From NCBI RefSeq assembly GCF_020905335.1, contig NZ_JAJJMN010000001.1:1364001-1428000 (forward strand): DNA of 64,000 nt, written 5' to 3'. A program made the translations under genes and the position numbers. This document shows, piece after piece, positions 17,483 through 26,174 of this stretch. Origin of the DNA: Flavobacterium lipolyticum (lineage in GTDB: Bacteria; Bacteroidota; Bacteroidia; Flavobacteriales; Flavobacteriaceae). Each line of letters starts with the position of its first letter. The first letter of the stretch is position 1. Under the pieces are notes generated by a model, which saw only the letters and a program-made list of their open reading frames with translations, was not told the DNA's origin and did not search any database.

Positions 17483-17953
17483 ATGACAATTGGTGTGCAA
17501 ACTGCAATAGAACTTGGAGTACCAATTCTGGTTTTGTTACTTTTTACAGTTAAAAAAATATTCGACCCTTATCAATCATTAAGCACCAAAACCTTCAATC
17601 CAAAATACTACTTTCTTTTAATCACTTTTGCATTATGCATACTCACAAATCCTTTCAGAGCCATCGAAAGCCAGATTACAATAATAATGGTCTCATTATA
17701 CTTCATTATCCTAAACAAGGAAAAGATTAAATACGCTTATAAAATCGATAGAAACATACTCTTATTTATAATTCTTATTATTATTTCAACAACTGTTAAG
17801 AAACAATACTATCTGGTAAGATGGAAAGAACTTAGCGAAAAAACTAAACATACCACTCACCCGACTGTTTTCTATAGAGATAAGCCAATTACTTATACTA
17901 CAGCTCTGCTGACTTGCAAAAAAAAACGATTATATCAAAATACAAAGTCATGA
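17483..17953 (+). CDS. Small four-helix membrane protein at the end of the peptide operon
   Basis: A 156-residue protein with about four hydrophobic segments (roughly 8-25, 43-56, 62-80, 92-106) and a basic C-terminal tail with many Lys, Thr and Tyr. No named domain is recognised. It starts 15 bp after the plug-barrel gene and is the last gene of the operon. By analogy with bacteriocin and Sdp operons it could be an immunity protein or an extra maturation subunit; this is inference from size, topology and position only. Confidence 0.65.
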   Translation: MTIGVQTAIELGVPILVLLLFTVKKIFDPYQSLSTKTFNPKYYFLLITFALCILTNPFRAIESQITIIMVSLYFIILNKEKIKYAYKIDRNILLFIILIIISTTVKKQYYLVRWKELSEKTKHTTHPTVFYRDKPITYTTALLTCKKKRLYQNTKS

Positions 17954-17993
17954 AAATTATTATTCTTGATTAAGTGAGCCATTTTTCTTTCAA

Positions 17994-20165
17994 TTATCTT
18001 GCTCTGTTATTCTCCACTTCTTCTGTTTTTAATTTCTTAAACGCTTGTTTTTTTGAATTTCCAAAAGTATAGGTCGCAACCAGTCTGAAATAGTTTGTTG
18101 TATAGGTTCTGTGATAATAGATTTCGGTTTGTCCTACATTATAATTTCCGGAAGTTCTAAATTTGTGAAAGATGTCATTGGCTGTAAAATTTAGTTTTAA
18201 AGCATCATCAAAAAAGTTTCTTTCAATTCCAATAGTTACTGTCGACCGATCATCATCATGACCCAATCCGTAACTTCTGTCTCCCAAATACCAGGCAAGC
18301 AGCTGTATTTTGAACAGATTGGGGATTGTAAACGTATTGTTCGAATACAAATACAACTGTGGTTTTACAGCACCAAATTCATATGAATATTTATGATCAA
18401 CCGCTTTGCTATAACTGACACTTACCGTATTTACAGAACTCCAAATTTTATTTTTGAACGATCTTGAAAGAGAGGTAAAAAAAGTATTTTCTCTATCAAA
18501 ATTTATCGATCTTAAGATATAACTGTTCGGCTTCTCTCCTCGCAAAGCAGCTCCGGATATAGGATCTATTCTATGTGTATATCCTATTTTAAAATCGAAT
18601 TTTCTGTAGAATGCACCAATTTCAAAAGCATGAATTTTTTCCGGCAACAAATTAGGATTTCCTTCTATGGTCGTAAAAGGATCCTGGTAAATGACAAATG
18701 GATTTAAAGACTGATATCGTGGTCTTGTTATTCTGGAAACATAAGACGCATGCACCTTTAATTCATCCAAAACATTCACATTCAACAGAACGTTTGGAAA
18801 AAAATTCGCATAACTTTTTTTAAATTCCTGATTTCCGTTAGCATTGGTACGCAAATCGTAATTGGTCCACTCGCCTCGGGCACCAAGCGAATAACTAAAC
18901 TTTTCACTTAATGATGACAGGTAACTAAAATAAGCTGCACCAATTTCTTCGTCGTATTTAAAATCACTTGAAAGCCCCGTGTCCACTTCAAAATCACTTT
19001 CTTTTACTTTCGATACCAAAAAATTCGTTTTAGAATTGATCGCAGCGCGGCTAAATTTAGCCCCCATTTCTAATGTTGTATCTTCATCTATCTTTTTAGT
19101 AAAATCTGACTGTAGGCTTGTAATATTTGTAGTGTTTTCTACAATGTTCTTTAAATATTTTTCAGTCAGAAAGCTATCGACCAGACCATTTTCATCAATG
19201 AAATCATCAACATTCCCATTATAATTAGAATATTGGGTAGCCACAAATAATGATGAACCCTGATCATCTGTTACCACATTATAATTTAAATTAATGAACT
19301 GATTTAACAACACATCATTTTTAGAAATGTTGGTACTGTAAAGGCTATTGCTACTGTTATTTGTTATGGCATTACGACTTTTAACCGCTCCTCCTAAATC
19401 TGCGACATTTCCGCTATACCCCAACGTAATGTACTGTTTGTCCGAGATGGTATATTGCAATCCAAATCCAAAATTCGAGTAATTATTAAATTGTCTTTGC
19501 CAATCTGTAGTCAATTTTGATTGCAGATACTCGTCGGTATTGGATCTTGTTCTTGTGGTATATAATAATTCCCTTCCTTTTCCTAATTGCAATCCGTAAT
19601 TGGTTATAAAAGAGAACTTGCCTTTTGTATAATTAAAATCGAGCAGTGTATTGGTGCTGGTTCCGGCAAATTCAGAAACGGTAATCTGCTGACTTGCTGT
19701 TCCCATTATTCCGTTTTCAATATTCTTTTTGGTAATAATATTGATCACTGCTTTTCCTTCGGCATCGTATTTTGAGGAAGGATTGGAAACAACTTCAATC
19801 TTCAGAATTTGCGAAACCGGAATTGCAGCAAATCGTTCGTAGTTAATCAAAATTCCATTGAGATAAATAATTGCTTCACCTTTTCCAAGCACGCTAATTT
19901 GTCCATCAGCTGCAATAACATTTGGAACTCTGCCTAATAATTCAGTAACAGAACTACTGGTGGAAAGTAATGTATTTGCAACCAAAACCTCAACACTTCC
20001 GTTTGCTCCATGTTTTAACAATGACGGCTGACTTTTTATAACCACTTCCTTTAACTCATCACTCTGATTTAAAACCTTATCCTGATTTGTTGGTTTAGAT
20101 TGTGCTTTTGAGGTTATAGAACAGAAAAATAAAAAACAGGAAGAAAGGGTAACAAGGGATCTCAT
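17994..20165 (-). CDS. Plug-barrel outer-membrane protein (paralogous family to 15092-17467)
   Basis: A 723-residue outer-membrane receptor-like protein. The signal peptide ends near SKAQ (about 22). The plug-like domain spans about 38-150 (ELKEVVIKSQ, LLGRVPNVIAADG, NPSSKYDAEGKAVINIITKKN), and the rest is a beta-barrel. It belongs to the outer-membrane beta-barrel family often annotated TonB-dependent receptor. It lies 102 bp downstream of an AraC-type membrane regulator on the same strand, which probably controls it. It converges with the peptide operon, 40 bp apart, with no clear terminator hairpin between them. Ligand unknown. Confidence 0.85.
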   Translation of the reverse strand: MRSLVTLSSCFLFFCSITSKAQSKPTNQDKVLNQSDELKEVVIKSQPSLLKHGANGSVEVLVANTLLSTSSSVTELLGRVPNVIAADGQISVLGKGEAIIYLNGILINYERFAAIPVSQILKIEVVSNPSSKYDAEGKAVINIITKKNIENGIMGTASQQITVSEFAGTSTNTLLDFNYTKGKFSFITNYGLQLGKGRELLYTTRTRSNTDEYLQSKLTTDWQRQFNNYSNFGFGLQYTISDKQYITLGYSGNVADLGGAVKSRNAITNNSSNSLYSTNISKNDVLLNQFINLNYNVVTDDQGSSLFVATQYSNYNGNVDDFIDENGLVDSFLTEKYLKNIVENTTNITSLQSDFTKKIDEDTTLEMGAKFSRAAINSKTNFLVSKVKESDFEVDTGLSSDFKYDEEIGAAYFSYLSSLSEKFSYSLGARGEWTNYDLRTNANGNQEFKKSYANFFPNVLLNVNVLDELKVHASYVSRITRPRYQSLNPFVIYQDPFTTIEGNPNLLPEKIHAFEIGAFYRKFDFKIGYTHRIDPISGAALRGEKPNSYILRSINFDRENTFFTSLSRSFKNKIWSSVNTVSVSYSKAVDHKYSYEFGAVKPQLYLYSNNTFTIPNLFKIQLLAWYLGDRSYGLGHDDDRSTVTIGIERNFFDDALKLNFTANDIFHKFRTSGNYNVGQTEIYYHRTYTTNYFRLVATYTFGNSKKQAFKKLKTEEVENNRAR

Positions 20166-20267
20166 AGTTTGTTGTAATTAAAATTTGACTTTTATTGGAA
20201 CAAAAGTCAGCAGTAAATCACGTCATGAGATCTTCAAAATAGAAATCAGGAGTACCATTTTATAAAT

Positions 20268-21341
20268 TCACACTTGGTTTGAGCTTCTAAAATCTGCGCT
20301 TTGGTAATAAGAAGGCGTTTTTCCGGTATACTTTTTAAACGTTGCAAAAAATGTCGATTTAGAATTAAAACCCACATCGTAACCAATAGCTTCTAAAGTA
20401 AGCTTGTCATTTGAAATTATAATTTCGCGGGCCTCTCTAATTCTGAATTCATTTACAAAACTGGTAAAGTTTTTACCTAAATTATTGTTTAAAAACTGTG
20501 ATAATTGATGGCTTGTAATATTGACCTCTTTAGCCAGATCCTGCAGTGAAAGATTTGGATTTTTATACAATGTTTTTTCATTCATTATAGTTTCTAACTT
20601 TTGAGATAAAGCTTCTGCCTCTTCAGTATCTATTTTTTTTACAGCACCTTTTGTGACATTTAACAGAAATAGATCATCCGTTCTCTTTCGATACAAAAGG
20701 ATTGATACCACTAAGTATAGAATAAAAGAAAAAACAACTGCACCGCTGATATAAATTGCGGCCGGTGCTCCAATTAAAGCAAGAAAATAAAAAACGAAAA
20801 GTAAAAAGATCCCTAAAAAGAGCATCCCAAACCACGTTTCAGATGGAGAGGTTTTCTCTTTTCTGCTCAAGATTTTTTTCAGAATTGCTTTAATAGTAAA
20901 CCCTGAAGCAACAATATAAATAAACCATTGCAGATAAATAATTCTGATAAAACGAAAACTCCAGAGTTTCGGATAATATTCATAAGGAAAAATAACACCA
21001 ACCAAAATACTGAGGATCGCCCAAAATAGAAGTATGAGTTTCCATGATTTTGGCATTACATTTATTTCATCTACAGCCGATTTTAAAAAAAAGTACAAAC
21101 AAGGACCTATGAAAAAGCAAGCTGTCAGCCCAATCTGCAAATACATTTTGGGTAAAGTTGGATTAAAATAAACAAATACTGATTTTGCGATTCGTATACT
21201 TAAAGCAAACAAAAGGCCTCCCAAAAAATAGTTTGTAAGAAATCTTTTTTTAGTAAAAAAGAAGAAATAGATGCTTAAGATAATTCCGTTAAAAGCTCCT
21301 AATGCACTAAAAAAGAATAAAAGTTCTTTACTGGAATCCAT
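20268..21341 (-). CDS. Membrane-bound AraC-family transcriptional regulator
   Basis: A 357-residue regulator with about seven transmembrane helices in the first 225 residues, then a cytosolic linker and a C-terminal AraC/XylS DNA-binding domain (about 245-350: LSLQDLAKEVNITSHQLSQFLN, LEAIGYDVGFNSKSTFFATFKKYTG). The family is common in Bacteroidota and is thought to sense envelope or lipid signals directly. The outer-membrane gene 17994-20165 follows it on the same strand and is the likely target. The start at 21341 gives a first helix directly after MDSSKE. Confidence 0.9.
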   Translation of the reverse strand: MDSSKELLFFFSALGAFNGIILSIYFFFFTKKRFLTNYFLGGLLFALSIRIAKSVFVYFNPTLPKMYLQIGLTACFFIGPCLYFFLKSAVDEINVMPKSWKLILLFWAILSILVGVIFPYEYYPKLWSFRFIRIIYLQWFIYIVASGFTIKAILKKILSRKEKTSPSETWFGMLFLGIFLLFVFYFLALIGAPAAIYISGAVVFSFILYLVVSILLYRKRTDDLFLLNVTKGAVKKIDTEEAEALSQKLETIMNEKTLYKNPNLSLQDLAKEVNITSHQLSQFLNNNLGKNFTSFVNEFRIREAREIIISNDKLTLEAIGYDVGFNSKSTFFATFKKYTGKTPSYYQSADFRSSNQV

Positions 21342-21422
21342 TGTTTAAGATTGTTACATTCCATACAAAGCTAAAAAAAAATACTATTTTAACTACTTTT
21401 ATTCTCTTTCTTAAAATAAAAA

Positions 21423-21755
21423 CTACACCTTCTTCAGATCGCGAATGGTTTGTTTTAACTCTTTTATACGTTCTTCATATTCCTCAATTATTTTACCCGA
21501 TAAATGAGCGGTGGTAGTGGAGAAACCCTCCCCATTCAGATCCTGTTTTTTATGTTCCACTTTCAATAAATCCTCGGGAATTATCTCAAAAATTTCGCAG
21601 ATTCTTAAAATATGATTCGCCCATGAACTGCTTTCACCACTTTCCATTCTGGCATATGCTGATTGTGAGATGTGAAGAAAATCTGCCACTTCTTCCTGTG
21701 ACATTCTCTTATTTTTCCGAAGTATTTTAAGCTTGTTTCCTACAATTACATTCAT
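21423..21755 (-). CDS. XRE-family transcriptional regulator (second of two paralogues)
   Basis: A 110-residue protein with an N-terminal XRE HTH (about 5-61: ILRKNKRMSQEEVADFLHISQSAYARMESGES) and a C-terminal coiled helix (EEYEERIKELKQTIRDLKK) for dimerisation. The HTH and the following RICEIFEIIPEDLL are nearly the same as in the protein at 12217-12573, so the two are paralogues by duplication or by shared transfer. Together they bracket 12.6-21.4 kb. It is monocistronic. Target genes are unknown. Confidence 0.9.
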   Translation of the reverse strand: MNVIVGNKLKILRKNKRMSQEEVADFLHISQSAYARMESGESSSWANHILRICEIFEIIPEDLLKVEHKKQDLNGEGFSTTTAHLSGKIIEEYEERIKELKQTIRDLKKV

Positions 21756-22002
21756 GGTTTAGCAAATTTTTCCGTCCAAAAGAATAGAGGACACTTTTAC
21801 ACATATATACTCACAAAAAACAAATTATTTTTAAAATAAAAAAACATATGTTAATTTCTTATTAAAAATACCCGATAATCACATAATAGAGAACCTTACA
21901 AAATGCTAAATTAGCGCCACCGAAAAATAAATAAACAATTTCTTGTGCTTAACCAGGCTCAGGAATTGGATTAACCCCAAAAAACACTAAACCCAAAAAA
22001 CC

Positions 22003-22083
22003 ATGACCCGACCAGTCTTATTTCTCTGCCTTTTGATCATTATTATAGCATTAGGATATCGCTTTAGTAGAAAAAACAGTTAA
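22003..22083 (+). CDS. Candidate 26-residue single-helix membrane peptide
   Basis: ATG 22003 opens MTRPVLFLCLLIIIIALGYR, followed by FSRKNS and stop. It has one hydrophobic helix and a basic C-terminal tail. It precedes the DUF5808 gene by 51 bp, and another small membrane protein follows that gene. No homology can be judged at this size, and it could be chance. Confidence 0.35.
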   Translation: MTRPVLFLCLLIIIIALGYRFSRKNS

Positions 22084-22134
22084 ATCATTTTATCAAAATC
22101 CCCTCCTCTGATAAAAACTTAACCCTCTAAAATA

Positions 22135-22359
22135 ATGGATTTCAACACTAAACCTACAAAAGAAACCCAAAACAACTGGAACCGCGATCCAAACAATTGG
22201 ATTTGGGGAGTTTTCTATTATAACCCTCAGGATAAAAGATTGTTCCCTCCAAAAAAAATTAAGCAACTTGGGTGGACTATAAATTTTGCAAACCCCAATT
22301 CAATATGCACCGCCATAGCAATAATCGCTGTACTACTAATTTTTACAAGAAACTCTTAG
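22135..22359 (+). CDS. DUF5808-domain small membrane protein
   Basis: A 74-residue protein. The N-terminal RDPNNWIWGVFYYNPQDKR, then LFPPKK and GWTINFANP, is the DUF5808 pattern (W-x-x-G-x-x-Y-Y-N-x-x-D, G-W-T-x-N-F). A single C-terminal transmembrane helix follows (about 56-70). Elsewhere the domain is found alone or on the end of membrane proteins, and its function is unknown. It lies between two other short membrane-protein frames, at 22003 and 22409. Confidence 0.75.
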   Translation: MDFNTKPTKETQNNWNRDPNNWIWGVFYYNPQDKRLFPPKKIKQLGWTINFANPNSICTAIAIIAVLLIFTRNS

Positions 22360-22408
22360 TACCTGAACTCAAAACAGCTGATTATTATTTTAAATCACCC
22401 TTAAAAAC

Positions 22409-22579
22409 ATGAAACTTTTTATACTCAAATACAGCATTGCCGTTATAAGCTGTCTTTATCTGGCCTATTTCTTTTACAATTCAGAACGTGCCGGCAGCAT
22501 GATTAAAACGGGAACCGCTCTTGTTTTAGCACTTTCTATTTTTATGACGATGTGCTGTCAGATCAGAAGCGGGAGATAG
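22409..22579 (+). CDS. Candidate 56-residue two-helix membrane protein
   Basis: The frame MKLFILKYSIAVISCLYLAY ... SMIKTGTALVLALSIFMTMCC has two hydrophobic segments with a short polar turn (NSERAGS) and ends QIRSGR. It begins 49 bp after the DUF5808 stop codon on the same strand. No family is recognised. Codon use looks like that of the neighbours and the two-helix pattern is coherent, so I keep it as a probable gene. Confidence 0.5.
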   Translation: MKLFILKYSIAVISCLYLAYFFYNSERAGSMIKTGTALVLALSIFMTMCCQIRSGR

Positions 22580-22649
22580 GACAATTTGCGCTTAAACGGA
22601 TCCCCAATCTGTCTGAATCGCGGACTCTTTATTTCCCAATTATAAATAC

Positions 22650-22657
22650 TACTTTTG
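22650..22657 (+). promoter_or_regulatory. -7 promoter element of the large outer-membrane gene
   Basis: TACTTTTG matches TAnnTTTG exactly, 22 bp before ATG 22680. An upstream in-frame TTG at 22662 would leave almost no leader, which favours ATG 22680. Confidence 0.6.
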
Positions 22658-22679
22658 ATTTTTGAGAGTTAAAGTATTT

Positions 22680-25600
22680 ATGTTGAAAAAATTACTGGTT
22701 CTTACTATTTTCATCTGGTTTTCCGGGCTTCAGGCACAGGAAACGGTATCATCGTACAAAACCAGGAAAATAATTGCCAGCCGGGATACTATTCATCTTG
22801 AAGAAGTAAGTATCAATTCGGCATTTTTTCAACTTTTTACAACTAAAAATGAAGCTGTCGATTCTACTTTTTATAAAATTGATTTTAAAAAGGGAACTTT
22901 AGTTCTAAATGAAAAGTTAGGCTCAACTGCCGATACTTTAATTGTAAATTATCTGAAATATCCTGATTTCTTAACTAAAGAATATACCTTATACAAATCA
23001 AATCAGGTCGTATCCAACGACATTGGTACTGAAAAACTGTATAAAATTGATAATGCTGTCACCAAAAAAGTCACTCCGTTTGATGGTTTAAATACCTCCG
23101 GAAGTATTACAAGAGGAGTAACCGTTGGAAACAACCAAAATACAGTTCTAAATTCCAATCTGGATTTGCAGATTACAGGAAAAATATCTGACAAAATTAG
23201 TTTACGAGCTTCCTTACAAGACAGCAATATCCCGCTTCAGGATGGCGGTTATTCTCAAAAACTGGATCAGTTTGACAATATCTTCATGGAACTTTTCACA
23301 GACGACTGGAATATTCGGGCCGGAGATGTTTTTTTAGAGAACAGAAAAACCCAGTTTTTAAATTTCAATAAAAAAGTCCAGGGGCTTTCGGCCAGTTTTA
23401 ATTTTGGTACAGACGAAAACAAAACCAACATATTTGCTTCAGTAGCTTTTGTAAAGGGACAATACGCCAAAAGTACTTTTACAGGCCAGGAAGGAAATCA
23501 GGGACCTTATAAATTAAAAGGACAAAATGGTGAATTGTATGTTCTGGTAATTTCAGGCTCTGAGCGTGTTTATGTAAATGGTGTTTTGCTGAAACGCGGA
23601 GAAAATAACGATTATGTGATCGACTACAATGCGGGTGAAATTACTTTCACTTCTCTTTTTACGATTACTTCCGAAATGCGAATTAATGTAGAGTACCAAT
23701 ATTCTGAACGAAATTACAACAGACTCGTGACCTATGCAGGCGGAACTCATGAAAGCAAAAACTGGAGTTTTGGCGGTTATCTCTATTCTGAAAACGACAT
23801 GAAGAATCAGCCTTTACAACAAAATCTTTCAAAAGAACAGGTTCAGATTCTAAGTCAGGCCGGAGATGATCCGAATTTAATGAAAGTCCCTTCGGCCTAT
23901 GAAGATACCTATGCCGATACTAAAATACTTTACAGAAAAAAAATAGTCAATTCTGTCGAAATTTATGAATATTCAAAAGATGCGAGCACTGTTTTATACA
24001 ACGTAAAATTTAGTCTTGTTGGAAACAATGCCGGTAATTACATCATTCAAAACAATAACTCTGTAGAACGCATTTATGAATATAAAGCTCCTATTAACGG
24101 AATTTTACAAGGAAATTATGAACCACTTGTCAATCTGGTCGCACCTATAAAATTACAGGTAGCTACTTTTTTAGGCAAATACAATCCGGACGAAAAAACG
24201 CTGGTTGACTTTGAAATTGCAGTAAGCAACAACGACAAAAACCTGTTCTCTAGAATAGATGATGCCAATAATGACGGTATTGCTATTAAAACCAATATTA
24301 AAAAACGTCTTTTTACACGAAGCTGGTCTTTGGATGCCTTTGCAAACTATCAATTCGTTCAGGAAGATTTCAGGTCTGTTGAGCGTTTGTACAATATTGA
24401 ATTCAACCGCGACTGGAATTTAAACGAGACACTATTTGGGAACCAAAACATGTTGATCACAGGACTAAATTTTGATTTATTTGCCAAAAAAGAGACTTCC
24501 AATATTGGATTGTTTACCTATCAATTTGAGAAATTAGATTACTCCAAAAGTTATTCCGGATCGCGTCACACCTCAACAGCACTTTTCAAATTGCAGCAAT
24601 GGACGATCGAAAATAGGGGCAGCTTCCTGAATTCAGATGCGACAAATTCTACTTCAAAATTTATTCGGAATCAAACCAGAACTAAATATCATTTTGGTAA
24701 AAACTGGGTCGGCGCCAGTATGCAGCTCGAAGACAATCAGCAGAAGAATAAAATCACTAATCAGTTCTCGGCCTTAAGCCAAAGATTTTCAGAGTATGGT
24801 GTTTTTATTGGCCGTGGTGACAGCACTAAAGTTTTTGTCGAAATTGGTTATTTGCAACGTCGAAATGACAGTTTACAAAACGGATCTCTACAGCATGTAA
24901 ACAATTCTCAAACTTACTTTTTAAAATCAAAATTAATTCAGAATAAGAAAACCGATCTGGCGGTATATGCCAGCTATCGCAAACTGGATTTTACCGATAC
25001 TACCCGAAAAAATGAACCTTCGTTAAACTCCCGAATACTTTATAACGATCGTTTTTTTAATCAGCTCCTGCAAATTGGAACCACCTATGAAACCAGTTCA
25101 GGAACTATTGCCCAACAGGAGTTTACCTATATTGAAGTTCCGACGGGTCAGGGGGTTTATACCTGGAACGATTACAACGGAAACGGAATTCAGGAACTGG
25201 AAGAATTTGAAATTGCAGCCTTTCCCGATCAGGCCCGCTACATCCGAATCTTTTTACCAAATCGGGTTTACATCAAAACCAATCAAAATAGGTTCTCCCA
25301 ATCTGTGGCATTAAATCCATTGCAGTGGCAGAACGAGACCGGTTTCAAAAAACTCCTGTCTTATTTTTACAATCAGACATCCTTTATTATGGATCGCAAA
25401 GTAAAAAGTCAGGGAGAGCGTCTGGAATTGAATCCGTTTAATTCTTCAGAAGAAAATATTCTGGGACTTAATTCGAGTTTCAGAAATAGTTTGTACTACA
25501 ATCGCGGCAAACAAAAACATTCCGTTACCTATACTTATTTGGTCAATAAAGGCAAAAACCTACTTTCGATTGGGTCGCAAAATGTTCAAAACAATTCACA

Positions 25601-26111
25601 TCAATTGCAATACACCCATTTGTATCAAAAAAGCTGGCTGTTTAACTTCTTTACCAAAACGATTAAAACCGACCTGGTTTCTGAAGATTTTGTCGAAAAA
25701 AACTATGCTATCACGGGCTACCAAATGGCTCCCAAAGTGAGTTATTTGTTTTCGAAAAACACCAGTCTGGATTTCTTTTTTGAGTTTCAGAACAAAGAAA
25801 ATCAAATAGGAAATTTTGAAACTCTGGTTCAAAATCGATTGGGAACTTCATTTTCATTTGCGGGAGAAAAAAAAATAACGGTAAACGGAGAATTTTCTTT
25901 TTATCAAAATAAATTTACAGGAAATGAATTTTCGTCAGTAGGGTTTCAAATTCTGGAAGGGCTACAAGCCGGACAAAACCTGGTGTGGAAGTTTCTTTTA
26001 CAAAAAAACATCACACAGTTTTTAGATGTGAATTTAAATTATCAGGGGCGAAAAAGTGAGACAGGCTCGGTGGTTCATACCGGAAATATACAACTCCGTG
26101 CTTATTTTTAA
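22680..26111 (+). CDS. Large outer-membrane beta-barrel protein, unknown function
   Basis: A 1143-residue secreted protein. The signal peptide MLKKLLVLTIFIWFSGLQAQ is followed by about 130 residues of beta-rich domain. Then comes a long series of amphipathic strands with frequent Asn, Phe and Tyr, ending in LRAYF, the aromatic C-terminus typical of outer-membrane barrels. Repeated phrases such as SDKISLRASLQDSNIPLQ and WNIRAGDVFLEN look like barrel strands. I know the protein as a conserved hypothetical of Flavobacteria but not its function. ATG 22680 was chosen over TTG 22662 because the signal peptide starts there and a promoter lies at 22650. Confidence 0.8.
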   Translation: MLKKLLVLTIFIWFSGLQAQETVSSYKTRKIIASRDTIHLEEVSINSAFFQLFTTKNEAVDSTFYKIDFKKGTLVLNEKLGSTADTLIVNYLKYPDFLTKEYTLYKSNQVVSNDIGTEKLYKIDNAVTKKVTPFDGLNTSGSITRGVTVGNNQNTVLNSNLDLQITGKISDKISLRASLQDSNIPLQDGGYSQKLDQFDNIFMELFTDDWNIRAGDVFLENRKTQFLNFNKKVQGLSASFNFGTDENKTNIFASVAFVKGQYAKSTFTGQEGNQGPYKLKGQNGELYVLVISGSERVYVNGVLLKRGENNDYVIDYNAGEITFTSLFTITSEMRINVEYQYSERNYNRLVTYAGGTHESKNWSFGGYLYSENDMKNQPLQQNLSKEQVQILSQAGDDPNLMKVPSAYEDTYADTKILYRKKIVNSVEIYEYSKDASTVLYNVKFSLVGNNAGNYIIQNNNSVERIYEYKAPINGILQGNYEPLVNLVAPIKLQVATFLGKYNPDEKTLVDFEIAVSNNDKNLFSRIDDANNDGIAIKTNIKKRLFTRSWSLDAFANYQFVQEDFRSVERLYNIEFNRDWNLNETLFGNQNMLITGLNFDLFAKKETSNIGLFTYQFEKLDYSKSYSGSRHTSTALFKLQQWTIENRGSFLNSDATNSTSKFIRNQTRTKYHFGKNWVGASMQLEDNQQKNKITNQFSALSQRFSEYGVFIGRGDSTKVFVEIGYLQRRNDSLQNGSLQHVNNSQTYFLKSKLIQNKKTDLAVYASYRKLDFTDTTRKNEPSLNSRILYNDRFFNQLLQIGTTYETSSGTIAQQEFTYIEVPTGQGVYTWNDYNGNGIQELEEFEIAAFPDQARYIRIFLPNRVYIKTNQNRFSQSVALNPLQWQNETGFKKLLSYFYNQTSFIMDRKVKSQGERLELNPFNSSEENILGLNSSFRNSLYYNRGKQKHSVTYTYLVNKGKNLLSIGSQNVQNNSHQLQYTHLYQKSWLFNFFTKTIKTDLVSEDFVEKNYAITGYQMAPKVSYLFSKNTSLDFFFEFQNKENQIGNFETLVQNRLGTSFSFAGEKKITVNGEFSFYQNKFTGNEFSSVGFQILEGLQAGQNLVWKFLLQKNITQFLDVNLNYQGRKSETGSVVHTGNIQLRAYF

Positions 26112-26174
26112 CACTTTACAAAAAACATAATCAGAAATTGTTTAATTTTAAATGAAATTTAAACTTGTAACATT

